DNA from: Trebonia kvetii
GTDB taxonomy: Bacteria > Actinomycetota > Actinomycetes > Streptosporangiales > Streptosporangiaceae
Direction of reading: 5' to 3'
DNA: 64,000 nucleotides
NCBI RefSeq assembly: GCF_007827045.1
Contig: NZ_RPFW01000002.1
Coordinates: forward strand, 558,001-622,000
A model generated the notes under the pieces. That model had not been told where the DNA came from and searched no databases. It saw only the letters and a list, made by a program, of their open reading frames with translations. This document shows positions 50,586 through 58,311 of this stretch, piece by piece. Each line of letters opens with the position of its first letter. Position 1 is the first letter of the stretch. The position numbers were made by a program, and so were the translations under genes.

Positions 50586-51329
50586 ATGATCACCGAGTCC
50601 CTGTACCGGAAGGTCGCCGAGGACATCAAGTCGGCCATCGCGGCGGGCACCTATCCGCCGGGCTCACTGCTGCCCTCCGAGGCCGAGCTGGCCGAGCGGT
50701 ACGGGCTGTCGCGCGGCACGGTGCGCCAGGCGTTCGCCGCGCTGCGCGCCGACGGGGTGATCGCGTCGCGGCGCGGCGCGCGGCGGGTCGTCATCGGCGG
50801 CCCCCGGGTGCAGTCGTTCGGCGAGCTGCTGTCGTTCTCGCGATGGGCCCGCGCGATCGGCGAGGAGCCGGGCGGCCGGGTGATCGCGCTTGAACGGCGC
50901 CCGGCGACAGAAGCCGAGACGTCGGCGCTTGGCCTGGACCCCGGCGCCATCGTGTACTACCTGGTCCGCGTTCGGCTGCTGTCCGGGCGCCCGGTCATGA
51001 TCGAGCGGGCCGCCTACCCGGACAAGGTCGGCGCGCTCGTCGCCGGGCTTGACCTGACCGTGGACTCGATCACCGAGCGGCTCGAGGAACTCGGCGTCGG
51101 GTTCACCGACGCCGAGCATGTCATCGACGCGGTCGCCGCCTCGGCCGAGGACGCCCGCTGGCTCGAGGTCAGGGCAGGCATGCCGCTGCTGCGGGAGCGG
51201 CGCCGCACCACCGACCGCGCGGGCCAGCCGGTCGAGTGGTCCGACGACCGCTACCTGGGGACAGCCACCGCCTTCAGTGTGCGGAACTCGGTATCGGTCA
51301 ACGCGCTGTCCCGTCGTCCCCCGGCGTAG
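50586..51329 (+). CDS. GntR-family regulator, HutC/UTRA type (PhnF-like)
   Basis: A 247-residue regulator. The winged helix is LYRKVAEDIKSAIAAGTYPPG through SEAELAERYGLSRGTVRQAF, followed by a UTRA ligand domain (FGELLSFSRWARAIGEEPG, then IVYYLVRVRLLSGRPVMIERAAYP, then AGMPLLRERRRTTD). PhnF of phosphonate operons belongs to this type. The gene lies directly before a phosphonate-type FAD oxidoreductase and phosphonatase-like gene, and their promoter contains GTCTATAC, a match to the GTNTANAC half-site of HutC-type regulators. Control of that pair is inferred. Confidence 0.88.
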   Translation: MITESLYRKVAEDIKSAIAAGTYPPGSLLPSEAELAERYGLSRGTVRQAFAALRADGVIASRRGARRVVIGGPRVQSFGELLSFSRWARAIGEEPGGRVIALERRPATEAETSALGLDPGAIVYYLVRVRLLSGRPVMIERAAYPDKVGALVAGLDLTVDSITERLEELGVGFTDAEHVIDAVAASAEDARWLEVRAGMPLLRERRRTTDRAGQPVEWSDDRYLGTATAFSVRNSVSVNALSRRPPA

Positions 51330-51384
51330 CGGGCGGGCGAGCCGGCCCTGTCGAGTGAACAGTTCCGTACCCGCTGAACTCAAC

Positions 51385-51415
51385 TTGGCTATACAAGTTC
51401 CTAGATGTCTATACT
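51385..51415 (+). promoter_or_regulatory. Promoter of the FAD oxidoreductase/phosphonatase pair with GntR-type site
   Basis: TTGGCT (51385-51390) and TATACT (51410-51415) are 19 bases apart, and the GTG start at 51423 lies 7 bases after the -10, suggesting a leaderless mRNA. GTCTATAC (51408-51414) overlaps the -10 and CTATACAAG lies near the -35, so a bound GntR protein would block RNA polymerase. Confidence 0.45.
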
Positions 51416-51422
51416 TGTTTCC

Positions 51423-52574
51423 GTGGGCGCTCAGTCTGGACAGGTCATCATCGTCGGCGGCGGAATCCTCGGGACAATGCACGCGATCATGGCGCGGCGA
51501 CGCGGCCTCGCGGTCACCCATCTGGAGCGGGAACCGGAGGGACGCGGCGCCAGCGTCAGGAATTTCGGCCTTGTCTGGGTGAGCGGACGCCGGGCGGGCC
51601 CTGAACTGGCCCTCGCGCTGCGTGCCCGTGAGCTGTGGGAATCGATCGGCGCGCAGGCGCCGGGCGCGGGCTTCCGACCGGCCGGGTCGCTGACCATCGC
51701 CTCCACCGAGGCGGAACTCGCGGTGATGCGCGAGGCAGTCAACCTCCCGGACGCCAAGCGGCGCGAGTTCGAGGTGCTCTCGCCGGCGGAAGTGCGGTCG
51801 GTCAACCCCGCGCTGAACGGCGAGTTCCTCGGCGGGCTGTGGTGCCGGGCCGACGGGATCGTCGAGCCGCGACTCGCGCTGCCCGCGCTCCGTTCGTCGC
51901 TTGCGGCGGGCGGTCCCGGGTATGAGTGGCTGCCTGGCCGCGAGGCGGTCGAACTGGCGCCGGGCGCCGTCCGCGACCACCGGGGCGACTGGCACCGGGG
52001 CGATCTCGTGGTGCTGTGCACCGGGGCGAACTTCACCGGCGTCGCCGGCCCGCACCTGACCGCGGCCGGCGCCCTGGCGAGCGCTCCCGGGTCCGGCGGT
52101 GCCGGGCTGAGGCGGGTCCGGCTGCAGATGCTGCAGACCCGGCCGTTCCCCGGCCGGCTCACCACCTCGGTCGCCGACGGCGACTCGCTGCGCTACTACC
52201 CCGCCTACGACGTCCCCGCGCTGGCCTCGCTGCCGCCGCAGGCGCCGGTGGCCGCGGAGAACCGGGCGCAGCTGCTCATGGTGCAGCGCCTCGACGGATC
52301 TCTCACCATCGGCGACACGCACGAGTACGACGAGCCGTTCACCTTCGACGTGGACGAGGACGCCTACCATCACCTGGTCGCGCGCGCGGCGGCGCTGCTC
52401 GGCGCGGCGCTGCCGCCGGTGCAGCGCCGCTGGGCGGGCGTCTACAGCGAGGTCACCGGCACCCCGGCGCTCTACCACCGCTCGACCGTCATGCCCGGCG
52501 TGGTCCTGGTGACCGGCCCCGGCGGGCGCGGCATGACCTGCTCACCCGCGATCGCCGAGGAGACCTTCCTGTGA
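51423..52574 (+). CDS. FAD-dependent oxidoreductase, phosphonate-associated (TIGR03364/PbfC-PbfD-like)
   Basis: A 383-residue glycine-oxidase-like flavoprotein. The FAD Rossmann site is IIVGGGILGTMHA at residues 9-21, then HLEREPEGRGASVRNFGLVW, and the C-terminal GPGGRGMTCSPAIAEE closes the FAD site. Proteins of this group occur beside phosphonatases; characterised members oxidise 2-aminoethylphosphonate or its N-methyl form to phosphonoacetaldehyde. The phosphonatase-like gene overlaps its stop (GTGA), strong support for the same role. GTG 51423 is preferred to ATG 51405 because that ATG lies within the promoter and GntR site. Substrate is inferred from context. Confidence 0.82.
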   Translation: MGAQSGQVIIVGGGILGTMHAIMARRRGLAVTHLEREPEGRGASVRNFGLVWVSGRRAGPELALALRARELWESIGAQAPGAGFRPAGSLTIASTEAELAVMREAVNLPDAKRREFEVLSPAEVRSVNPALNGEFLGGLWCRADGIVEPRLALPALRSSLAAGGPGYEWLPGREAVELAPGAVRDHRGDWHRGDLVVLCTGANFTGVAGPHLTAAGALASAPGSGGAGLRRVRLQMLQTRPFPGRLTTSVADGDSLRYYPAYDVPALASLPPQAPVAAENRAQLLMVQRLDGSLTIGDTHEYDEPFTFDVDEDAYHHLVARAAALLGAALPPVQRRWAGVYSEVTGTPALYHRSTVMPGVVLVTGPGGRGMTCSPAIAEETFL

Positions 52575-53260
52575 GCCGTTTCTCCGTCGTGTGCCTGGAC
52601 ATGGCAGGCACCACCGTCCGCGACGACAACACCGTCATGGAGGCCTTCGCCGCAGCGATCGCCAGCAGGAACCTGCCGGCCGCCGATTTCAACAGCGGGA
52701 TGAAGTACGCCAGGGAGACGATGGGGCAGTCGAAGATCGAAGTGTTCCGGCACATCCTCGGGTCGGAAGCCTCGGCCAAGGCGGCGAACGAGGCCTTCGA
52801 GGAGCACTACGCGGGCGCGGTCGCGGCCGGGGACATCTCCCCCATGCCCGGCGCCGTCGGACTGTTCGCCGCGTGCCGTGCCGCGGGGATCAAGGTGTGC
52901 CTGTCCACGGGATTCGCCCCGGTCACTCGCGACGCCATCGTCGCGGCGCTCGGGTGGGAGACGCTGGTCGACCTGTTCCTCTCCCCGGCCGACGCCGGCC
53001 GAGGCCGGCCCTGGCCGGACATGCCGCTGACCGCGCTGCTGCGGCTGCGCGGCGAGTCGGTGAACTCGCTCGCCGTCGTTGGCGACACGCCATCGGACAT
53101 CGAGGCCGGGCTGCGGGCGGGAGCCGGGCTGGTGGTCGGCGTGCTGTCCGGCGACTGCACCTTCGACGAGCTGAACGCGGTGAAGGCCGCGACGGGGCTG
53201 CCAGGGGCACCGCTCATCCTGGACTCGGTCGCTGACCTGCTCCCCCACCTGGGCCTGTAG
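52571..53260 (+). CDS. Phosphonatase-like HAD hydrolase (PhnX-like)
   Basis: A 229-residue HAD-superfamily protein. The nucleophile Asp10 is in VCLDMAGTTVRDD, matching the DxAGTT of phosphonoacetaldehyde hydrolase rather than the DxD of phosphatases. A Lys is found at the Schiff-base position (K55 in ETMGQSKIEVFR, compare MGLLKIDH in PhnX). The Asp pair of motif III/IV is in VVGDTPSDIEAGLRAG. It would cleave phosphonoacetaldehyde to acetaldehyde and phosphate. GTG 52571 overlaps the TGA of the oxidoreductase. The last 47 bases overlap the convergent DUF6314 gene. Confidence 0.85.
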   Translation: MSRFSVVCLDMAGTTVRDDNTVMEAFAAAIASRNLPAADFNSGMKYARETMGQSKIEVFRHILGSEASAKAANEAFEEHYAGAVAAGDISPMPGAVGLFAACRAAGIKVCLSTGFAPVTRDAIVAALGWETLVDLFLSPADAGRGRPWPDMPLTALLRLRGESVNSLAVVGDTPSDIEAGLRAGAGLVVGVLSGDCTFDELNAVKAATGLPGAPLILDSVADLLPHLGL

Positions 53261-53720
53261 CGGCGCCCTGCCGGGAGACGCGCCGCAGCGTGGTGACGGC
53301 GGTATAGTCCTTCTCCGGCCCCTGGACCCGCCAGTACTCCTGCACGACGTCGTGCGACTTGACGACCGTGGAGATCTCGTAGTGGTCGGCACCGCACGGG
53401 TGGACGGCATCCCAGGCGCCGCCGGTGAGATCGAGGTCGACATAGGGCTGCCGGCCGGGCCGGTAGAGCATGACCGCGCCGCCGGGCCGCCGCACGAAGT
53501 CCAGGCTGCGGGCGGCCGGGCTCCGCTGCGAGCCGAGGCAAAGCTGCCCCGTCTCCTCGTACCGCGCCAAGTCCAGCCCTTCCAGCGCCAGGCCCGCAGG
53601 GTCCAGCGCCAGCACGGCCCGTCCCTGGAAGGTGGGCGCCGTCCCGGAGCGGTGGTCGGTGTAGAACCGGCTCACCTCCCAGGTGCCAAGCAGGAACCCG
53701 AGCGTGTCCGAGATCTCCAT
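53214..53720 (-). CDS. DUF6314 family protein
   Basis: A 168-residue small beta-rich protein matching the DUF6314 pattern: FLLGTWEVSRFYTDHRSG, FQGRAVLALDPAGLALEG, VMLYRPGRQPYVDLDLTGG, HPCGADHYE and EYWRVQGPEKDYTAVTTLRR. The fold resembles lipocalin-like proteins; the function is unknown. ATG 53720 is chosen because the family starts at MEISDTLGFLLGTW. The 3' end overlaps that of the phosphonatase-like gene by 47 bases, tail to tail. Confidence 0.85.
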   Translation of the reverse strand: MEISDTLGFLLGTWEVSRFYTDHRSGTAPTFQGRAVLALDPAGLALEGLDLARYEETGQLCLGSQRSPAARSLDFVRRPGGAVMLYRPGRQPYVDLDLTGGAWDAVHPCGADHYEISTVVKSHDVVQEYWRVQGPEKDYTAVTTLRRVSRQGAATGPGGGAGQRPSPG

Positions 53721-53816
53721 GGCACCATTTTGCCCGTGAGGACATGAAGCGGGCATTCCCGGGGCCCGCCCCTGGGAACACTCAGCGACCTCGCTGCCCG
53801 CTTGCCGGACGTGGCA

Positions 53817-54752
53817 CTAACCGGACGTGGCGAGAGCGGCCTTGTGTTCGGCGGCGCGCAGCGCCGGGAGGCTGCTCATGGCGATGCCAGCCAGGATGAC
53901 GACGCCGCCTAGGGCCAGGCGGGGGCCGGCCGGGTCGCCGAAGGCGAGGACGCCGATCAGGGCGCCGACCAGGGGCTCGAGGTTGAGAAAGGCGCCTGCC
54001 ACCTCGGTGGAGACCTTGTGCTGGCCGTAGGCGAACAGGGTGAACGGCGCCAGGGTGCCGACGGCGGCCAGGCCGAGGACGGCGAGCACCGCGAGCATGC
54101 CCGGTCCGCCGGCGGCTGGAGCGTGCGGCAGGCCCTCGGTGATCAGCGCGACCGGCAGGGCGCCGATGGCCGCGCCGAGGAACTGCACGGCGGTGATCGC
54201 CGCAGGGTCCTGGTCCCTGAGCAGCCTGCCCTGGGCGACGGTCAGCGTCGCCGCGACCATCGCGGAAGCCAGGACGATGATGTCGCCGGTCCCGCTCGCG
54301 CCGCCGCCCTGGCCGCCCGCCACGACGGCGACACCACCGAGCGACAGCGCGAAGCCCACCCAGGCGACGGGGCGTGCCACGTCGCGATGCCAGAGCGCGG
54401 CGATGACGGCGACGAGCACAGGCCCGCAGCCGATCAGCAGCGACGCGTGCGTGACGCTGGTCATGCCGATGCCGGCGTTCTGCACGAGGACGGAGCCCCC
54501 GAGACCGAGCGCGCCCCAGCCGAGCACCGGGGCGCGGAACGCCGCGCGCAGCGCCTTCCTGTCCACGGTGGCGAGCAGCACGGCGGCGGCGATCGCGAAC
54601 CTGACGACCACCAGCCAGGCCGGCGGAAGCCAGGCAAGCGCCGACTTGGACAACGGGACGCTCGTTCCCCAGGCCACGCCGGCCGCGGCGAGCGCCGCGA
54701 CGGCACGGGTCCGGCTGCTGCCGGCTGCTGCGGGAAGGCGAAGAGTCCTCAT
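53817..54752 (-). CDS. EamA/DMT-family transporter
   Basis: A 311-residue membrane protein with ten hydrophobic segments in two EamA repeats (VAALAAAGVAWGTSVPLSKSAL, then the second beginning DIIVLASAMVAATLTVAQGR). The conserved PxxxGxLLxLEP-like stretch AGAFLNLEPLVGALIGVLAFGD is at the end. Members export amino acids or metabolites. It is divergent from an Lrp regulator with 71 AT-rich bases between, the usual arrangement of amino-acid exporters with their Lrp-type activator, so export of an amino acid is a reasonable guess. Confidence 0.88.
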   Translation of the reverse strand: MRTLRLPAAAGSSRTRAVAALAAAGVAWGTSVPLSKSALAWLPPAWLVVVRFAIAAAVLLATVDRKALRAAFRAPVLGWGALGLGGSVLVQNAGIGMTSVTHASLLIGCGPVLVAVIAALWHRDVARPVAWVGFALSLGGVAVVAGGQGGGASGTGDIIVLASAMVAATLTVAQGRLLRDQDPAAITAVQFLGAAIGALPVALITEGLPHAPAAGGPGMLAVLAVLGLAAVGTLAPFTLFAYGQHKVSTEVAGAFLNLEPLVGALIGVLAFGDPAGPRLALGGVVILAGIAMSSLPALRAAEHKAALATSG

Positions 54753-54823
54753 GCCGTTAAGGATGCCGCTGACCCTGCCATCGTTTGCTAGTTAACGTTG
54801 TCCACTAAATATAATTTGGCATT

Positions 54824-55357
54824 GTGCCCATCAAGCTTGATGAAATTGACATTCAGCTGCTTTCGGCGTTGGAGGCAGACGCCGACCGCACCAACGTGGA
54901 GCTCGCCCGGCTGACCGGGCTGTCTCCCGCCGCCACGCTGCACCGGGTGCGCTCGCTCAAGGAATCCGGCGTGATCCGGATCATCCGGGCGCACGTCGAC
55001 CCGGGCCTTGCCGGATTCCCGCTGCAGGTGTGGGTGACGGCGGCGATGGGGCGGCACGATGCCAGGTCAAGCGCCGCCTTCGAGGAGCACGTCCGCAAGC
55101 TGCCGCAGGTCATCGCCGCGGACAGCATCGCAGGCGAGACCGACTACCTGCTGAACATCGTGGCCCGCGACGTCGCCGAGCTGCAGCGGGTGCTCGCGTC
55201 GCTGTCCGCCCGCGGCGGCCAGCGGCTCGTCACCTACCTGCGGCTCGCGGAGGTCAAGCCGCCGTCACCGCTGCCGCTCGGCGTGGCGCCCGTGCCCGGC
55301 CCGGTGCGCCCGTCCCGGCGCGGCGGCCGGCGGCCCCTGGCCGGCGGCGCGGGCTAG
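54824..55357 (+). CDS. Lrp/AsnC-family transcriptional regulator
   Basis: A 177-residue regulator. The N-terminal helix-turn-helix reads LDEIDIQLLSALEADADRTN through GLSPAATLHRVRSLKESGVI, and the C-terminal RAM ligand domain follows (LQVWVTAAM, ADSIAGETDYLLNIVARDV). A Pro/Arg-rich tail of about 30 residues is longer than usual. Start is GTG 54824. The AT-rich divergent region (GTCCACTAAATATAATTTGGC) has the curvature-prone sequence Lrp proteins prefer. It probably controls the EamA exporter in response to an amino acid. Confidence 0.9.
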   Translation: MPIKLDEIDIQLLSALEADADRTNVELARLTGLSPAATLHRVRSLKESGVIRIIRAHVDPGLAGFPLQVWVTAAMGRHDARSSAAFEEHVRKLPQVIAADSIAGETDYLLNIVARDVAELQRVLASLSARGGQRLVTYLRLAEVKPPSPLPLGVAPVPGPVRPSRRGGRRPLAGGAG

Positions 55358-55367
55358 CCAAACCTGC

Positions 55368-56225
55368 TCAGCGGCTCGGCACTTTGCCGTGGAACAGCAT
55401 CGCGAGCGCGGCGGGCTTGAGCGCGTCGGTTCGCCGCCAGAACCGCGCGGGGATCGTGTCCCGCTGGCTGACGGCCCGGATGTCGCCGAATCCGGCGCGC
55501 GCGGCGATGTCCGCCATCTCGGCCGGGGTGAAGCAGGACAGCCACGGCTCGCCCCGCTCGGCGGACGCCTGCGCGACGAGCGTGCCGTACAGCGCACCCG
55601 CCTCGTCCCGCGATCCCTCGGGAAGCATGTAGTCGGCGATCAGCTCGCTGCCCGCGGCGAGGCCGGCGATCGCCGTCATCGTCGCGGTGACGGCCGCTGC
55701 GGTGAGGTACATCGTGACGCCCAGCCAGCCGACCACCGCCGGGGCCGCGGCGTCGAACCCGGCGTCGGCCAGGCATCCGGCCAGCGAGTCGGCCGCCAGG
55801 TCGGCCGGGACGAACGTGACGCCGCCCGGTACGGGAATCCTCGCGACGGCGAGCGCCGCGCGCTTGTAGTCCTGGCTGGCCGGGTGATCCACCTCGAAGA
55901 CGCGCAGCGAGCCGTCGCAGCCGCCGCGATAGGCGAATGAGTCCAGGCCCGCGCCGAGGATCACGTACTGCCGGACACCGCCCGCCGCTGCCCGTGCCAG
56001 GGCCTGTTCGGTGTAGCGGCTGCGGCAGGTCACCTGGACGCGCGCGCCAGCCAGCACCGGGTGCGTGCCATGCAGCGTGTGATAGCCGGTCAGTTCCGCC
56101 GCGCGATCGCCAAGGAGGGCCGCGGCGAGCGGGTCGGCGAAGATCCGCGGTTCGTCGTCCACGATCAGGTGCGCGGCGCGCGCCGCCGCGGCGGTAAGCG
56201 CGGTCCCCGACGGTTCATTGTCCAT
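55368..56225 (-). CDS. SAM-dependent methyltransferase, PPM1/leucine carboxyl methyltransferase-like (TIGR00027)
   Basis: A 285-residue methyltransferase of the actinobacterial PPM1-like family. The landmarks are RAAHLIVDDEPRIFADPLA, VTCRSRYTEQALARA, YVILGAGLDSFAYRGG (SAM site), VFEVDHPASQDYKRAAL and VVGWLGVTMYLT. These proteins are widespread in mycobacteria and streptomycetes and methylate small carboxylates or hydroxyls, often of polyketides; substrate unknown here. It is tail-to-tail with the Lrp gene. The start ATG lies at the edge of the AT-rich region that holds the DnaA-box-like cluster. Confidence 0.88.
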   Translation of the reverse strand: MDNEPSGTALTAAAARAAHLIVDDEPRIFADPLAAALLGDRAAELTGYHTLHGTHPVLAGARVQVTCRSRYTEQALARAAAGGVRQYVILGAGLDSFAYRGGCDGSLRVFEVDHPASQDYKRAALAVARIPVPGGVTFVPADLAADSLAGCLADAGFDAAAPAVVGWLGVTMYLTAAAVTATMTAIAGLAAGSELIADYMLPEGSRDEAGALYGTLVAQASAERGEPWLSCFTPAEMADIAARAGFGDIRAVSQRDTIPARFWRRTDALKPAALAMLFHGKVPSR

Positions 56226-56345
56226 GACACAGAAGGTTATGCGCGGATTCGAACATCATAACATATGGATGAATTTTGCGCATCACTAATGGGATAACAG
56301 TTCTATAAGAATTCATGGCCCGCCGCCGGAGGGTGCCGCGAAAAG

Positions 56346-56501
56346 TTTTCCACAGCCCCTGTGGGTAACCGTGTGCACCACGCCGGCGAACCCTGTGGCT
56401 AGAGGTGGGGATAACCGTGGATAACCTGTGCGTACTCATCGATGCCGATGCGCGGCGACATGCGCAAAGCATTGTGCATAAGCATGCGCGCCTGTGGATG
56501 A
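56346..56501. other. Cluster of DnaA-box-like sites in a 297-base gap
   Basis: Six 9-mers differ by one base from TTATCCACA: TTTTCCACA (56346-56354) on the plus strand and, in reverse orientation, TGTGGGTAA (56360-56368), TGGGGATAA (56406-56414), CGTGGATAA (56416-56424), TGTGCATAA (56473-56481) and TGTGGATGA (56493-56501). AT-rich DNA with GATAACAGTTCTATAAG and CATAACATATGG flanks the cluster on the left. The gap 56226-56522 contains no gene. There is no dnaA, dnaN or parA nearby, so a DnaA-titration or secondary initiation site is more likely than oriC. Confidence 0.45.
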
Positions 56502-56522
56502 TCTCTACCGTGAGGCGAAAAC

Positions 56523-57059
56523 TCAGCCGCTGAACTCCGTGTCGAGCATCCCGAACAGGACATCGTCCGCCCATGCCCCGTTCACCCAGGACCCGCTTCG
56601 GATGGTGCCCTCGCGGGTGAAGCCGAGGCCCTCGGCGACGGCGATCATCGCGCGATTGTCCGACAGCGTCTCCATCTGGATGCGGTGCATGCCGCGGATC
56701 GCGAACCCGTAGCGGCACAGCACCCGCACCGTGTCCCTGCCAAGGCCCCGGCCCCGGCAGCCGGGCAGCAGCGAGATCCCGATGTGCGCGGAGCGGTTGT
56801 GCACGTCGATCCCCCACAGCAGCGCCTCGCCCGCGAGTTCGCCGCTCGCCAGTTCGGTCACCGCGAACACCGCGGCGTCCTGCGCGGACGGCGCCGCGTC
56901 GCCGGGCCAGTGCGGCGAGGCGGGACCGAACGGTATCGGGATCCACGGCCGGGTATCGGCCCGCACGTAGTTGTCCACGTCCTCATAGAGGCCGTCGTGC
57001 AGGCTTCTCGCGTCATCCGCCGTGCGCGCCCGCAGCAGGGTCAGTTCTCCACGGAGCAT
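56523..57059 (-). CDS. GNAT-family N-acetyltransferase (RimJ/RimL-like)
   Basis: A 178-residue acetyltransferase. It begins ELTLLRARTADDARSLHDGLY, has the acetyl-CoA motif A SLLPGCRGRGLGRDTVRVLCRYGF with the R/QxxGxG/A signature, and GMHRIQMETLSDNRAMIAVAEGLGF, the motif B of the RimJ-type (N-terminal or small-molecule) acetyltransferases. It is followed by the noncoding region with the DnaA-box-like cluster. Substrate unknown. Confidence 0.88.
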   Translation of the reverse strand: MLRGELTLLRARTADDARSLHDGLYEDVDNYVRADTRPWIPIPFGPASPHWPGDAAPSAQDAAVFAVTELASGELAGEALLWGIDVHNRSAHIGISLLPGCRGRGLGRDTVRVLCRYGFAIRGMHRIQMETLSDNRAMIAVAEGLGFTREGTIRSGSWVNGAWADDVLFGMLDTEFSG

Positions 57060-57135
57060 GCGGTGACCCTATCGAAGCCCGGGACATGGCGCGTGGCCGG
57101 GATCGCCGCATAATCCCGGCCCCGCGGCCGCTGGC

Positions 57136-57166
57136 GGCCGGCCGGGGCCGTTCACCCCGGCCGGCC
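57136..57166. terminator. GC-rich 12-bp hairpin between the amidohydrolase and GNAT genes
   Basis: Arms 57136-57147 (GGCCGGCCGGGG) and 57155-57166 are exact complements around a 7-base loop. It lies about 105 bases after the minus-strand amidohydrolase stop and 77 before the GNAT start, fitting termination of the amidohydrolase transcript. No T-run follows. Confidence 0.55.
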
Positions 57167-57270
57167 TGTCAGGCGGTCAGGGATAACCGACCACGTCCAC
57201 CGGGTTGGTGCGCCTGGGCTCGTCGAGTTGACCCCACGATGTGTACGTTTTATTAATGAATTCACGCCTG

Positions 57271-58137
57271 CTAGGCCAGGCCGAGCACCTTGACCGCGTT
57301 CGCCTTGAGGATCTTGGCCCTCGCCTCGGGCTTGACGTCGAGCGTCTCGAAGTCGCGCAGCCAGCGCTCCGGGGTCAGCAGCGGGAAGTCCGTGCCGAAC
57401 AGCACCTTGTCCTGCAGGTAGGAGCTGGCCGCGCGGACCAGGTCCGGCGGGAAGTACTTGGGCGACCAGCCGGACAGGTCGATGAACACGTTGGCCTTAT
57501 GCGTCGCCATCGAGATCGAGGAAGCGGCCCACGGCACCGACGGGTGAGCCAGGATCACGGTCAGCCCGGGGAAGTCCGCGGCCACGTCGTCGACGAGCAT
57601 CGGGTCCGACAGCCGCAGCTTGATGCCGCGTCCGCCCGGCATGCCCGCGCCGATCCCGGTCTGCCCGCTGTGGAACAGCGCCGGCACGCCGAGGGACTCG
57701 ATCGCCTCCCACAGCGGGTAGAAGGCCGGGTCGTTGGGCGTGAACCCCTGCAGCGAGGGATGGAACTTGAACCCCTTCACCCCGTGCTGGGTAACCAGCG
57801 ACCGCGCCTGCGCCACGGCGTCCGCGCCGCGCAGCGGGTCGACGGAACCGAACGGGATCAGCACGTCAGCGTGCTTGGCCGCCTCGTCCGCGATCTCCGC
57901 GCTGGAGATCGGCGGGTGGCCGGTCGCGGTCGACGCGTCCACCGTGAAGACGACCGCCGCCATGTTCAGCGACCGGTACCTGTCGGCGATCTGCGCGAGC
58001 GTCGGCGTGCGGTCATGGTCGGCCCTGAAGTACTTGGCGCTGGCGTCCATCAGCTCTTGGTCCAGCGAGTAGTGGCCATGCCCGTCAACCTCGATGTGCA
58101 CGTGCACATCGATGGCGGCGAGTGAATCGGTCTGCAT
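57271..58137 (-). CDS. Amidohydrolase family 2 protein
   Basis: A 288-residue TIM-barrel metalloenzyme. The HxH motif is AAIDVHVHIEV, followed by GVKGFKFHPSLQGF, PALFHSGQTGIG, LTVILAHPSVPWA and the catalytic Asp in VLFGTDFPLLTPE. This is the pattern of the gamma-resorcylate/ACMS decarboxylase and 4-sulfomuconolactone hydrolase type; members in actinomycetes also hydrolyse beta-ketoacyl compounds. It is divergent from the ligase-dikinase-biotin operon, and a pair of 9-bp inverted half-sites lies between the two starts. A role on the same ketone or keto-acid substrate is possible. Confidence 0.82.
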   Translation of the reverse strand: MQTDSLAAIDVHVHIEVDGHGHYSLDQELMDASAKYFRADHDRTPTLAQIADRYRSLNMAAVVFTVDASTATGHPPISSAEIADEAAKHADVLIPFGSVDPLRGADAVAQARSLVTQHGVKGFKFHPSLQGFTPNDPAFYPLWEAIESLGVPALFHSGQTGIGAGMPGGRGIKLRLSDPMLVDDVAADFPGLTVILAHPSVPWAASSISMATHKANVFIDLSGWSPKYFPPDLVRAASSYLQDKVLFGTDFPLLTPERWLRDFETLDVKPEARAKILKANAVKVLGLA

Positions 58138-58141
58138 TCAT

Positions 58142-58184
58142 GGCATGGTACACGTCTCCCATCGCGCGGAATGTCTACCATGCC
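58142..58184. promoter_or_regulatory. Inverted half-sites GGCATGGTA / TACCATGCC in the divergent promoter
   Basis: Perfect 9-bp arms at 58142-58150 and 58176-58184, extending to GGCATGGTANAC on both sides, with their centres about 34 bases apart (three helical turns). They lie within 5 bases of the amidohydrolase start and 128 before the ligase start. No regulator gene is adjacent, so the binding protein is unknown. Confidence 0.45.
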
Positions 58185-58311
58185 GCCTGATCAGGAAAGC
58201 CATCTCGCGGCCCGGCCGGCGAAGCACTGGGCCCGCCCCCAAGATCACGAGGGGTTAACTAGTAGGCGTCGCCATTGCCGACGACTCGTCCGTTATGCGA
58301 ACCTCTGCCAT

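Noticed and set aside
56290..56300. GATAACAGTTC as a reverse-strand copy of the dispersed motif
   Set aside because: Only GATAACAG matches; the remaining bases of the core differ.
56226..56522. Chromosomal oriC
   Set aside because: DnaA-box-like sites are present but all deviate from consensus and dnaA, dnaN, rpmH or gyrB are absent, so it is reported only as a cluster.
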